Of a stretch of DNA of 64,000 nucleotides, positions 1-10,981 are shown in pieces. Each line of letters starts with the position of its first letter. Positions within the stretch are counted from its first letter, which is position 1. The stretch comes from Oncomelania hupensis (taxonomy: Eukaryota > Mollusca > Gastropoda > Littorinimorpha > Pomatiopsidae). The stretch lies in contig CM072512.1 of NCBI GenBank assembly GCA_036898135.1, positions 42,687,944-42,751,943 on the forward strand, given 5' to 3'. Made by a program: the position numbers and the translations under genes. The notes beneath the pieces were generated by a model. The model was not told the DNA's origin. It was given only the letters and a program-made list of their open reading frames with translations, and made no database searches.

Positions 1-488
1 TAAATAATCATCACCACCAGCAACAAACTATAACAAAATAACAACAATGAGTATCTGCGCCATCACATTTAAGTATTCGTAATCAACAGTAGCAGTAACA
101 ACAACAGCTTTTACATTTGTATTTACTTTGTATTTACTTTCTTTTTTTCTACTTTTTTTTTTTTGGGGGGGGGTGGAGGGGGATGGGGGGGTAACTCACC
201 AGAATCTGCATTCACAAGCACTTGTCACCTCGATTTGGGTTTAAAATGACCGCACTTGGCATACTTTGGGTACCGTAAATAGTCACGGTTCGATTAACGA
301 CGCTCAATAGTCCTGTCCTATCTGCCTCTATTGTCCAATGTATTCCAAAAACGTGTTTTTTTAAAAGTCACCGTCCCTTTCTCTCTTTTGTTTGCAAACA
401 CCAAAGAGAATGACTGAGATAAGGCGCGGCGAAAAGAGAAACAATATACACCGCAACCACAAAAATATATACAATTGAAACTAAGCTT
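1..488. other. Non-coding stretch with a poly-T/poly-G run
   Basis: No gene is recognisable. The first 110 bases are rich in AAC/AGC-type triplets. At about 140-195 a T-run passes directly into interrupted G-runs, which is a strand-asymmetric tract with G-quadruplex potential. The rest looks like ordinary AT-rich intergenic DNA. Confidence 0.6.
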
Positions 489-962
489 GTGACCAAGTCA
501 AATATCTCCATTGTTCTTTCAATTTTTGAGCATAGAAATTTGGCCCCTATAATGGTGTTTAACTTTTTCACGACGAAAACGATTGTACTTCAAAATCATG
601 CAGCTGTGAACAAGTCCAATATTTACATTGTTTTGTTTTCACCTTTTGATGTAGAAATGTGGACAGAACACTGGTTTTTAAATGTTTAACGACGAAAACG
701 AAGCTAACTCTTTAAATTATGTAGTTGTGAACAAGTCACAATTTTCCATTGTTCTTTAACTTTTTTTGTTAATAAATATGGCAAGAATACTGGTTTATAA
801 ACTTTTGAAGACGAAAACGACGGTACCTCCTTAAATCATGTAGATGTGAACAAGTTAAATATTTTCATTGTTCTTTAATTTTTTTTAAATGTAGAAATGT
901 AGCCAGAATGCTTTTTTTTAAACAGTATATCGAAGAAAACGACGGTTCACCTTCAGATCATG
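489..962. repeat. Degenerate minisatellite, about 119 bp x 4
   Basis: Four head-to-tail copies begin with GTGAMCAAGT at 489, 606, 727 and 846, so the periods are 117, 121 and 119 bp. Each copy contains an ATTGTTYT-like block, an AGAAATNTGGC-like block and a GACGAAAACGA-like block, and ends near ATCATGNAG. The copies differ by many substitutions, so the array is old. The short open frames across it are by-products of the repeat. Confidence 0.85.
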
Positions 963-1712
963 GTACGAATAACAACCTTAAGTAAGCAATATTTAAACAG
1001 ACACACGCTCGAGGTTCAACTTCCTTCGATGCTTAAAATCCGTAAGCCAAGTAAAGCTTTGGGAGCCCGGGACTGACTGCCACACCGCGCAATAAAAATC
1101 TCCTGTATTATTATTAGATAGAGCTATGGAATTAAAATGAAGCGCTGTATAAATATACAGGTTCCGTTTAGACGTGTTCCCGCTTGGGGAGGAAACTCCA
1201 CCCAATGACCGAATGCTATGGAAGTTTATGCATGTTTGTTAATATGAAATTGAAAGACCTGGTCAGCATTGCAATGCAACCGTAGCACAGTATTGGAATT
1301 CTGACAACTGGAAAAAAGGAAAAAATAGTATTCCCAAAAGCCAACAATTTTCTGCACGGTTTTGAATTGCATAGCTGGTGTGAAAGTAAAATCAAATAAA
1401 GTCTGTGCCCTTTCAACACTGGCACCAAGGATAACTCCATCTAAACTAGGAACACCTGAGTTGTTAGCCCCTCTTTCTAATCGTTTTATGGAGTTGAACT
1501 GTGCAATTTCCTCCTATGCTTAACCCCTCTGTTTTCTTTTCAACCGCACCCTTTCAGACAGTAAAAAAGGGACGCCCCGCATTAACCTTTCAGATGAAGC
1601 AATTAAATCCCCGAGAAAGAACAAACTTTCGCATTAAAAACACCTACATAACCAATGGTTTAATTTGTTGGTGTTTTACGTTTCCGAGTGCTGTTGTTCA
1701 CGGGTAAGACTG
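963..1712. other. Non-coding stretch, nothing recognised
   Basis: Only short frames without recognisable domains occur here. The last five bases (1708-1712, GACTG) are the left target-site duplication of the solo LTR that follows. Confidence 0.5.
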
Positions 1713-2362
1713 TGTTACACGAATCGTGGGTCGATTCAGCCCCGATGCTTGAATCTTTTGATAAGTGTAACTCCAATTCGTAATCCACGCAGCCTTTTCA
1801 CTCAGCAACAAGGCAGGAGTCGTCGTATAAAGTTTTCCAACTTTATTCAGCAAACACCAACAACTGCATACGAGCTCGTTTTCCGAACAAAACACTCATC
1901 TAGCAAACAGAAAGTGCATTACTTATAAAGGCTCTCAACCATGTAGACAAAAGTGGTGTTTCACCCGTCCCCTATACGCTTATGTGTTCGGGGACGTTAA
2001 TCTATAAAACTAACTAACTAGACCATCTCGGAACATTCCAGAACGACGCAATCAACTCCCAATTGGGAAAAAAACAACTCACTGGAACTACGCACTGTTT
2101 TATGTCATAGAACGTTCCACAGTTCAGAAGATGCGACTAGCTTTCGCCCGATAGATCTGGAACTTTCGACGGATAATAAAAAAGTAATTCTAAAAAGTCC
2201 TCAACGCGACTACATCACTATCGACCGACGAAAAATATCAGCATTATACAAGGCCTTTTTACCAACAGCCCCAGAATCAAATCAAAGGTAAAAATACACA
2301 AAATTAATGCACGCTATTATTGCACGTTTTGCAAAACAAAATGCTCGTAACCATCGGCAACA
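1713..2362 (-). mobile_element. Solo LTR of retrotransposon family A (copy A')
   Basis: In reverse complement this 650-bp segment matches the 652-bp LTR of element A at several blocks: the Pro-Asp-Ala-like stretch near 1735 (GATTCAGCCCCGATGCTTGA), the AACTTTATTCAGC polyadenylation region, and the AATCAAAGGTAAA block near 2280. It starts TGTTACAC and ends GCAACA. It is flanked by a perfect 5-bp duplication GACTG (1708-1712 and 2363-2367). The interior is strongly diverged from the element A LTR, so this is an older insertion or another subfamily. No internal coding region remains, which is the usual outcome of LTR-LTR recombination. Confidence 0.85.
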
Positions 2363-2569
2363 GACTGAAAAACAACAATAACAAAATCACCTCACACCAA
2401 CAGTTTTATATTTTGTTTGAAGTTTTCGACTTCTGCTATTCACGGAAGTGAGGACAAATATGCACGCAGTGTGAAATCGATTGCTTGTATGTACTTTATG
2501 AGTCTGTATGTAAGCCTACTTGTGTGTGTGTGTGTGTGTGTGTGGGTGTGTGTGTGGGTGTGTGCGAAT

Positions 2570-2616
<47 letters not shown>

Positions 2617-2715
2617 AATATATAAATATTTTTCGTATCGTATCCTATCGTATTGTATCGTTTTGTATCGTTTCGTATCCTATCGTATGGCAAGCGTTTT
2701 AACGTGTTCCCATCG
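2363..2715. repeat. (GT)n tract and TATCG-like pentamer array
   Basis: A (GT)n run with GGG interruptions lies at about 2521-2608. It is followed at about 2631-2693 by a degenerate pentanucleotide array of TATCG/GTATC type. Open frames of Cys-Val or His-Thr repeats across it are artefacts. 2708-2715 (TCCCATCG) is the target duplication of the adjacent MITE. Confidence 0.85.
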
Positions 2716-2988
2716 CAGTGGCGTAGCTAGGGGAGGGGGAGGGGGAGGGGGTCCAAATTCGAAAGTCGCCCCGGGCCCCCACTTGAGGAGTGTCCGAAAA
2801 AATTTTATACATTAAATATTAAATATTACGCCACAGCCATGTAATCTTGCTATTCGTACGTAGTTATATAAGTTTAAACTTATATAATTATTAAGTACAT
2901 TATCTCATGTCATGATGTCGAATGTCAAAATGCAAGGGCACCAAAAGAGGCCAAGCCCCGGGCCCCCAAATCCCTAGCAACGCCACTA
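2716..2988. mobile_element. Small non-autonomous DNA transposon (hAT-like MITE)
   Basis: The 273-bp element begins CAGTGGCGTAGCTAGGG and its other end, read on the opposite strand, is TAGTGGCGTTGCTAGGG, giving 15 of 17 matches. It is flanked by a perfect 8-bp duplication TCCCATCG (2708-2715 and 2989-2996). An 8-bp duplication with a CAG/TAG-starting terminal repeat fits the hAT superfamily. G- and C-rich subterminal blocks surround an AT-rich core. There is no coding capacity. The superfamily call is inferred from termini only. Confidence 0.8.
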
Positions 2989-2996
2989 TCCCATCG

Positions 2997-3470
2997 TCAA
3001 GAAAAATGTAGGGCCTATATAAAACCGATTATTACTAATAGAAAACACAAATTATTGACGATGTATAATTTTCCAAATGTTAAGTATGAAGCAGATGGTA
3101 AACATTCCAGCGTCTTCCAATCTTGATATGAAATATAAACAGAATCGATTATTACTTATGGAAAGAACAATAATTATTGACTATGTTTAATGTATAATAT
3201 ACAATGTGTAAAATGTTCAATATAAAAAGAAGACGGCAAGCGTTCCAGCTTGTTAACATCGTCAGGAGAAATGTAACTACAAAATCTAGTACTACTAATG
3301 GAAAAAACTTTTGTTTTTAAATTTTTAATTTCAAACATTCTAGAAAATACGCATAACACGCAAACTCTTAAGTATGAAAGTATACAGCAATCATTCCAAG
3401 GTGTTTCAATCGTCACGGAAAATGTATATAAAATCGTTATTGCTTATGAATTGGTAATTACATCGTAATA
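2997..3470. repeat. Degenerate minisatellite, about 120-150 bp x 4
   Basis: Related blocks start near 3000, 3120, 3258 and 3410. Each has an AGAAATGTA-like block, then a TATAAAATCGATTATTACTTATGGAAA-like region (diverged), then CATTCCAGCGT-TTCAATCGTCA-like bases. The period is irregular and the copies are diverged. No gene is seen. Confidence 0.7.
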
Positions 3471-3799
3471 AACTATATGTAGACATGTTTGTCATCCTTC
3501 TCGGAGACCTACTGTTCGCTTTGCCTTGCGTTGTTTATCACTACTCGGTCAACGCGCGGGTGTTTAAGATACTTTGGCAGCTCTTTGGGCTGCTCACTGC
3601 GCTATAAAAAAAAAAGTTCGTTTTGAATTGAACAGCCCAACCGTGTTGCTTTCCCTTACATGCACCGGCACTGCTAAGCTACATTAACAATACAGTATGG
3701 CTACCTTTCATTTTGTTAATATGCTAATGACTACAATACATGAAATCGATAGTAATGGGGGTAGAAATCTACACCTATACATTAATTACCCGCTCTCTG
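3471..3799. other. Non-coding stretch, nothing recognised
   Basis: No open frame, inverted repeat or known repeat family was recognised here. Confidence 0.45.
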
Positions 3800-5250
3800 C
3801 TTCGGTAGAGAATTCAATACTAAAATCCGACGACCCGTAAAAATGGATTCGAACTGCAGCATGTATTCACACATACACTTATTGTATTTGCTTACAAAAG
3901 ACATATAAATCAAGAAGTTTGTTTGCTTGTTTGTTTTAAATCTGAGAAATCGATACGATACGATGCGATCATTTCTTGCCAATTAAAAGCTTTACAAGGA
4001 AAGAGCCCTGGTAGCCTACAGGTGGCAACGTCACAGCCAGCAAATAAGTAAACAAGTAGTCTATATATATATACAAGCAATCGCTTTCACACTGCATGAA
4101 ATCTCACATTCACACCCGTAAAAAGCAGAGCTCAATATTTAAAATGGCAATAGACCTACTAAGAAAACTGCACAAAAAAGCCCAGGAATACACCCGAACA
4201 CTAACCCCCACCACGCCCACCCATTACCTCCCTCCCCTTCACACACCATACACACACACCCCCCCTCCACACACACACAGAGGCCTATATGTAGACTTGT
4301 TCTGGCGAAATTAGAACAGGCACATAGATCACAAAGAGTATTAACACAAAATAATTGAGTTTAACATTGAAAAATCACTTAAACTAGCAATATTGAATAC
4401 TAAAAACCCTACGAAACCTGATCATGGAGTCAAACTGCCGCTGCACTTATTCACGCACAGACTTATTCCAATTTGCTAAGATTTGTCACGTAGATTAAGT
4501 CAAGATAAATAAAAACAAATTAATGGACATCCCGTTTCGACATTGAAAAGTCACGTATTATTATGACAAAATAGTTTATTACTAAAACCCGAACAAACAT
4601 GAACATTGATTCAAACTACAGCATGCACTTACTCCTCTTTGCTAAGGTTCGTCACACAGATTAAGATAAGTAAAACCAGAAAAATATAGCTGTTGCGTTT
4701 CGACATTGAAAAATCACCTTTTCACACTAAACCCTGAGAATAGATTCAAACTGCTGCAACTATCATACGCACACTTATTCATCTTTATTTACAGATGACA
4801 CACAGAGATCAACAAGAGTAAAAACTATTAAAGATTGCGTCTAACATAACACAATCCAAGAAAGACTCAAATTCGACGCAGAATGTAAATAGATTCAAAC
4901 TGTTGCACTTATTAACACAAACACTTATTCATATTTAGACTACTTACAACCGACATGGAGATTAAAGAAAAGTGTAAGAGTGTAAAAAGAAGCAAAAACT
5001 CATGAGACATTGCAATTCTACAAAGAAAAATCTAGCATTTAACAATCCAAAGAATATTACAAAACCCGACGAAGCATGAAAATGGAATCGATCTGTTGCA
5101 CTTACAATTTCTTTGAAATGTCATGTAGATCAAGAGCCTCAAAACGTTTCAAAGATATGCAATATAGTGTTTCGACATTGACAAATCACGCATGTCACGA
5201 TCCAACAATCAAAGTGGATATACAAAACGAGAGATCCAGCGAAGCGTCAC
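3800..5250. repeat. Long degenerate tandem repeat, about 150-200 bp units
   Basis: A diverged unit recurs at about 3820, 4400, 4590, 4730, 4880 and 5060. It contains a TTCGACATTGAAAAATCAC block, an AAACCCGACGAAACATGAAAATGG block, a TTCAAACTGCTGCACTTATTC block, and a GTCACGTAGATCAAG block, each with substitutions. A C-rich CACACACCC tract near 4200-4280 interrupts it. No coding function is apparent; the short frames track the repeat. Confidence 0.7.
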
Positions 5251-5589
5251 AATGTATGTGCGTACGTATTGTATGTTATCAGGCGATCAATCTTTATTGT
5301 TTATACTTTCATGTTCTCCGTTTTCAAAGGCGTTTACAAACTAACATCGCAGCCTGGAACGACCTACCATAATGTTGTAAGCAATCCACAGCGGCACGGC
5401 ACATGCGATAATGGCGTGGATATGAGCAGACCTAACACCCTCAAATAATGTTTATTTAATATGGGCGATGCGTGAAAATATTGTATTCCTCTTTTCTTCT
5501 ATGATGTGTTACAAGTTTTTTCTTTAGTAAGACGTTACAGTGTTACGGAATAGACATCTAGATATGGAGATATAAATGGGCTTCGGTTT
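5251..5589. other. Non-coding stretch, nothing recognised
   Basis: AT-rich sequence without a supported gene or repeat. Confidence 0.45.
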
Positions 5590-6030
5590 CCCTATTTGTA
5601 CCCCCGTTGGGGCGCCGGGGGTTTCAATATAAATAGTATCCCCACTTTCTGGAAATTTAGTGCTTTAAATTCCCACTGTCGCTGTCTTTCTCATTTGCTC
5701 TTTCTCATTCCTGCTCTGTTCTATCAATCTGCTATACTATCTTCTTCTTCGCTAGACCAGTCACCTACCTTTTTTCTTGAAAACTCTTCCGGGACAAGAC
5801 TCCTTATTTGTGTGTGAGGTCTGTTGGATGAGCTTGGGAATATTGGACGCTTTCTGCCAGGTGGTCACTATGGCTGGAATGTCTTTATTGTAAAGTGACT
5901 GGCTGGTGGAGAGCTTTCAGTTTTACCACTAGGGTTGTTTCAGCAGATCTTTTATGCGGATCAGGGGTTGTTCGGTCCTGATTTGGCTCGGAAGAGTCCT
6001 AAAGCAATAATCATGTAATGTAATGTAATC
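5590..6030 (+). repeat. Interspersed repeat R1, copy 1, with TAATG tail
   Basis: This 440-bp block is closely matched at 16141-16740. Shared landmarks are a CCGGGGGTTTCAATATAAAT start region, TTTCTGGAAATTTAGTGCTT, a pyrimidine-rich TCTTCTTCTTCGCTAGACCAG region, and GCAGATCTTTTATGCGGATC. It ends CCTAAAGCAATAATCATG followed by TAATG repeats. A short-motif 3' tail is typical of non-LTR retroposons or SINEs. I do not recognise the family and see no pol III boxes with confidence. Confidence 0.75.
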
Positions 6031-6084
6031 CCTATTTGTGTGGACAACATAGCACGCCTTAGAGGTTCAAAATGACACGGATTT

Positions 6085-6233
6085 CACGGACAACAAGAAG
6101 GAGAAGGAGGAGGCAAAGAAGAAGAAGAAAAAGGAAGAAGAGAAGGAGAAGAAAAAGGAGGAGGTGTAGCCGGAGTAATAATAAGCCAACTGTTCAATTT
6201 TAAAAAAATAATAATAATAATAATAATAACAAT

Positions 6234-6316
<83 letters not shown>

Positions 6317-6349
6317 GAAGAAGATGATGATGATGAAGATGATGATGAA

Positions 6350-6413
<64 letters not shown>

Positions 6414-6450
6414 TTGATGATGATGAACAACAACAACAAAAACAACAACA
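6085..6450. repeat. Polypurine tract and (ATG)n/(ATT)n microsatellite
   Basis: About 6085-6168 is almost pure A/G (AAG/GGA triplets). About 6205-6430 is a (GAT)n tract with scattered AAG interruptions and short (AAT)n and (AAC)n flanks. Predicted poly-Met or poly-Ile proteins are artefacts of the triplet repeat. Confidence 0.95.
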
Positions 6451-6639
6451 CTTGTTCCTAAAGGCGCTTTATTCCTAAATTACACTCAAGTCAATTCAAA
6501 TCAAGTCAAGTCAACAAATCTTGTTTTAGGCTACAGCACACTGCATCTCAGCAAATAAGAAAATGTTGTAAACAAATAAAACAATGAACAAAATCACAAG
6601 ATAAGCAGTTCTAAAACTATATTTGTTCTAACAAGTATA

Positions 6640-6745
6640 CATGCATATACTAGAAATCTTTGTTCTTCCTCTGACATCCTCATGCAACATGTACAAATAT
6701 CCCGCTACAAACTCTCCTCTTCTCAGTGCTTGGTCCATCAACTTG

Positions 6746-6821
<76 letters not shown>

Positions 6822-7210
6822 CAGCTCTCCGAACATAGCCACTTTCAAGTCCAACTTCAAAACTCATCTCTTACTTAAAAATGCCTGATCTCGCCTCCCA
6901 TCACCATCATCATTCCTTCTTTTCCGATTCAGACCACAGCCGTCACACCTCACGCCCCCAGCTCCCTCACTCCTTAGTTGCTCTCCTCCTCACCATCCCT
7001 CCCTCATCTTTAATAGTTTACTTGTAAATATTCTTTTTCATGTTTGTATTATGTCATGGCATAATTTATGGGTGTCTCGTTTTTCTTTCACTTTTTTTTC
7101 ATAGGTGTTTCGATGTTATGTTAAGTATAAAAGCGTGAGAACTTCGCTTTGAACTGATGTCATTAGGAAAATGAGCTATATAAATATCCTTATTGTTATT
7201 ATTATTTTTT
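6640..7210 (+). mobile_element. 3' end of a CR1/L2-like LINE, interrupted by (CT)n
   Basis: The translation shows an Asn-Leu-Glu-Leu start, then a serine-leucine run from (CT)n at about 6750-6817, then Phe-Ala-Ala-Leu-Arg-Thr and, in a neighbouring frame, ATFKSNFKTHLLLKNA followed by a stop at about 6888. The ending resembles the C-terminus of CR1/L2/Jockey-type reverse transcriptases (WNSLP...LR...FK..LKTHL). A roughly 300-bp 3' untranslated region follows, ending GAGCTATATAAATATCC and (TTATTA). The (CT)n lies where the conserved NSLPLSLR codons would be. Only the 3' end is present and the frame is disrupted. Confidence 0.6.
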
Positions 7211-7244
7211 TAAACATTACGCTTTCAACTATGCTTTCAATCTA

Positions 7245-7295
7245 CACACACACATTACATTATATGGTTATTGCTTTAGGTCCAGCGGACTCTTC

Positions 7296-7335
<40 letters not shown>

Positions 7336-7410
7336 CACACACACACGCACACCCACACTCACACACATACACACACCTACACTCACCCATACACACACAC
7401 ACACCAGACT
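7245..7410. repeat. (CA)n microsatellite, compound
   Basis: (CA)n runs with CCTACA and CCCACA interruptions. Histidine-threonine and valine-cysteine open frames through it are artefacts. Confidence 0.95.
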
Positions 7411-7589
7411 CTTCTGGCTCTCCCGCTACTAACACAAACACACATTTCAAGATTGTATTCTCTATAACATCGCATGAACATATATGCACTTAGAGAATTA
7501 CATGGATGACACGAAGCAAGCACCATCATGATTGGACAGAAGCAAATTAATTATGCACACACACATAAAATAATACGTCAATGGCAAAT

Positions 7590-7591
<2 letters not shown>

Positions 7592-7653
<62 letters not shown>

Positions 7654-7657
7654 TCTC

Positions 7658-7691
<34 letters not shown>

Positions 7692-7701
7692 ACTCTCTCT
7701 C

Positions 7702-7794
<93 letters not shown>

Positions 7795-7970
7795 AATATA
7801 ATAATGGAACGCAAAATATGAATAATAATATTAAACAATATTACTTATAAACACACACACACACACACACACAAACAAACACACACACAACCGTGTAAAA
7901 CTTTCATGAAACGCCACATACGTTGTTTTGGCATAAAAAAAGACACACACACACACACACATACACACTC
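7592..7970. repeat. (CT)n and (CA)n microsatellites
   Basis: A long imperfect (CT)n tract lies at 7592-7791. (CA)n tracts lie at about 7851-7890 and 7945-7966. Serine-leucine and arginine-glutamate open frames here are artefacts. Confidence 0.95.
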
Positions 7971-8256
7971 CATACATATACAACAAATACATATGCATCG
8001 CTCAAACATGCGGTGTAGAGGTAAGTGGCTATTATTACAGGAATGTTCTGGAAATCGACTTTTTTGTTTTAAATGATTTTTTTTTTTAAGATTGGCTTTG
8101 AATACCACCATTGTTCAACTTGTGATCAACTAAATATCAAACAAATAAACTTGCCGCTCAGTCAAACAGCTATTAGTACAAGTATTTGTAATCTCGTGTT
8201 CGTTTGAATTTTACATATACGTACATTGTAACTGGCACTACTAGTGTTCATTATTT

Positions 8257-8368
<112 letters not shown>

Positions 8369-8369
8369 A

Positions 8370-9027
8370 TTATTCACAACATGTAGGGACAACAATAACA
8401 ACAATTGTATCTTGTGATTAAAATTCCTTACGTTTTTGTTCTTTGAGTTATTTTTGTTTTAACTGCCTTACTAGAAGACAAGCGCCCTTGTGACAGGGTG
8501 TGAGTTGAAGGGAAGCAACTTATTTTATTACTAACATAAAAGCACAGGTTTCCTCCCTTTAGTGCTGCCAAATTCTATTTGCTCATGAGAGGAGAACCCC
8601 GCTTTAACTATTCATAAACAAAGGCTATGTCCCTTGCACTGGTCAAGAGGCGTCGCCCTTCACACAAATTTTTAAGAGCATTTTTTTTTATTTCAAATGT
8701 TGTTTGTGTTTACATTTTCCATTTTGTTTGGGGTTTTGCATATTATTTTCTTCGAATCTACTAATTTTGCGTTAACGTTGTTTTAGCAGCTGTCCAAGAA
8801 TTTGGTAAATTTTAAATAGCTGGTAAAATTGTTACGTTTGTAAAATTATTTAATTTATTTATTAATGTATTTATTTTTGTATTTTTATTTTTAAAATTTT
8901 AAATTGATGTTGTTGTTGGCATAAAATCACTATGTGTATAGACCTTACATTAATAAATGAAATTATTTTAGCTGTACAAACTGAGTAAATTATACAATTA
9001 ATACAACATTGAATAGTTGTACCAGAT
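8370..9027. other. Non-coding stretch, nothing recognised
   Basis: AT-rich sequence with no supported gene. No known repeat family was recognised. Confidence 0.45.
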
Positions 9028-9050
9028 TCTTCTTCTTCTTCTTCTTCTTC

Positions 9051-9127
<77 letters not shown>

Positions 9128-9128
9128 T
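9028..9128. repeat. (TTC)n-(TTA)n microsatellite
   Basis: About eight TTC triplets followed by about 26 TTA/ATT triplets, ending directly at the LINE fragment that starts with TTTAGGAGCC. Confidence 0.95.
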
Positions 9129-9543
9129 AGGAGCCATTGTATCAGACAATTTGTCCCGACAGGAAGTCCTCTCCAGGATCGCACAAACAACTGCTGCCCT
9201 GGCGAGTTTGAAGCCAATTTGGAAAGACAGGACCATCAGTCTACATTCCAAGGTAAGACTGCTGCGCTCCCTTGTCATCTCCATCTTCCTATATGATTGC
9301 GAAACATGGACCCTCACAGCAGATTTACAACGAAGAATACAAAGCATGGAGATGAGGTGCTACAGAAGACTTCTGGGCATTTCCTATACCCAACACATAA
9401 CCAACGACGAAGTCCGAAAGACCAGCACACAAGCCATTGGACAACACCATGACCTGCTCACAGTGGTGAAGAAACAGAAACTCCGATGGTATTGTCACGT
9501 CACCAGATCATCAGGTCTTGCAAAGACCATCCTGCAAGGCACA
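9129..9543 (+). mobile_element. LINE-1st part: 5'-truncated non-LTR fragment, split by Academ element
   Basis: This fragment encodes the C-terminal part of a non-LTR endonuclease-reverse transcriptase. It includes the thumb/connection region with CETWTLTADLQRRIQSMEMRCY at 9298-9365 and the VVKKQKLRWYCHVTRSSG region up to 9543. It is colinear with the LINE copies at 18060-19477 and 58591-59655. The frame stops at 9546 only because the Academ element begins at 9544; the same frame resumes at 13527. The 3-bp duplication ACA (9541-9543 and 13524-13526) marks the break. RT catalytic motifs lie upstream and are missing. Confidence 0.85.
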
Positions 9544-9724
9544 TAGTCCAATCCAACAGGCTTTTTGAAAGTAAGTAAATCCTATAAAAATGATTTATAT
9601 TCTAATGTACTCTTTAAAGTTGTGTTTACAACTGAAGAAAAGTCCCACGGAATCGAAGGGGTATGAATATGTTTATTTTAACTTTGGTTTGTTTGCTACT
9701 GATGAGCATTTTGAGTGTGCACAG

Positions 9725-9774
9725 GTCTGATATAGTATTGGTCATCTTAGTCTGATATAGTATTGGTCATCTTA
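9725..9774. repeat. Perfect 25-bp tandem duplication
   Basis: GTCTGATATAGTATTGGTCA plus CTTA-type ending occurs twice in direct succession (9725-9749 and 9750-9774) just before the first recognisable coding segment of the Academ element. It is either a local duplication or part of the 5' leader. Confidence 0.85.
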
Positions 9775-9910
9775 TGGCTGGTTCAGGCTTGCAGGAGGCA
9801 ATAGAGACAGTTTATGCAGCAAATTCTGCAGTTCACATCATTGCTGGAAAGGCTTATTCTAGGGCAATTAGAGCACATTTAGAAGCAATATTTGTAAGCA
9901 CTGCCTTCAA

Positions 9911-9911
<1 letters not shown>

Positions 9912-9980
<69 letters not shown>

Positions 9981-10406
9981 GAATCATTCTTATATGGCGC
10001 TTTTCCAGCTCAAGAGCTGCTCAAGGCGCTGGTCGATACGGGATCTAACTCAAGCAGCCTGAGGCGCCAACTTGCAGCCTTTTGGCGCATCGTAATAACG
10101 CTCCAGACAACTGAGCACAATCCTGGGCAGCCAGGGATGGGGGAGAAGGACCTAGGTGCATGCTGGGTGTGATCTTGTCACCGGCACTCACCCATCTAGG
10201 GCATGAGCGTCAGGATCTTAAAATCCGTTATGAAGGAATGTATGCAACACAGACTAGACCTCGGTTTATACTCTCATCCGAAGGAGTAGGAAACGGGAGT
10301 AAAGTGTCTTTCCCATGGACACAACACAATCCCCCGGCCTGGGCTCGAACCCGGGACCTTCAGATGCGCAAGCCAAAGCTCTACCATTAGGCCACCGTGC
10401 CTCCCT
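9912..10406 (-). mobile_element. tRNA-derived SINE, family S2, with (ATT)n tail
   Basis: Read on the minus strand, a tRNA-like head starts near 10406 with GGGAGGCACGGTGGCCTAA. It has an A-box-like GGCCTAATGGTAGAG and a B box GGTTCGAGCCC (10341-10351). A body of about 350 bp follows. Its 3' part reads CAGCGCCTTGAGCAGCTC and GGAAAAGCGCCATATAAGA, and it ends in a (AAT)n tail that is the TTA tract at 9912-9980 on the plus strand. A copy of the 3' part recurs at 63432-63545. It interrupts the Academ gene. Confidence 0.8.
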
Positions 10407-10780
10407 GTCATGGCTGTTGCTCCATCTTGACTCTTTGTCCAATGATTACAATCCTAGGAAGGAAAACGGTGATTGTCAAGAAGAAGAGTCACTTCTACAT
10501 AATCCTGCAGATCTTGACATAACAGAGTCTGTTGGCAATGATGACTTGGATGAGGCTGCTGCTCTTTATGAATCACCGATGCAGGGCAAAACAACAGCAA
10601 GAGATGCTGCAATACATCCTGTATTAGGACGCATCAAAGCAAAGTTGGAAGATTTCAAACGACAATGTTCCAATAGAACGAGCAAGCTATGGATTCAATA
10701 TTAAGAAATGGTACACCTCCTTCGCACAGCAATACAGGCTGAGAGAACTGGAAACTTCAAGCTCCATCTATCTGCTGTTG

Positions 10781-10981
10781 TTTGTTTGTTTGTAGATTAT
10801 AGTCACACGACACTTTCGCATATAGGTGACTACTGGACCGATTTATACTGACACCAGCGGGCCAGTTGTTGGTAAAGGGGAAAATACTATGATCACACGT
10901 TGACCAATCCGGGATTCGAACCAGCGACCTTTCGGTTACTAGCAAGACGCTCTTACCAACTGAGCTACCCGGCCCCACATG
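10781..10981 (-). mobile_element. tRNA-derived SINE, family S1, with 11-bp TSD
   Basis: On the minus strand a tRNA-like head holds A box TAGCTCAGTTGG (10956-10967) and B box GGTTCGAATCC (10912-10922). A body of about 120 bp follows and the tail is a (CAAA)n repeat. The insertion is flanked by a perfect 11-bp duplication ATCTGCTGTTG (10770-10780 and 10982-10992), a length typical of LINE-mobilised SINEs. The acceptor-stem ends do not pair, so it is not a tRNA gene. It splits the Academ gene just before the LPYIAASGHNF segment. Confidence 0.88.

Noticed and set aside
489..5250. CRISPR array
   Set aside because: The repeats are long, diverged and directly adjacent with no spacers, and the DNA is eukaryotic.
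6200..6461. Poly-Ile and poly-Met open frames
   Set aside because: Products of the (ATG)n triplet repeat; not genes.
7528..7838. Ser-Leu and Arg-Glu open frames
   Set aside because: They follow (CT)n in all frames; the same applies at 8162-8404, 55705-55953, 59857-60263 and 62276-62668.
10890..10980. A true tRNA gene
   Set aside because: A and B boxes are present but the acceptor ends do not pair, and an 11-bp duplication and tail mark it as a SINE. The same reasoning holds for 10341-10406, 52049-52115 and 53783-53860.
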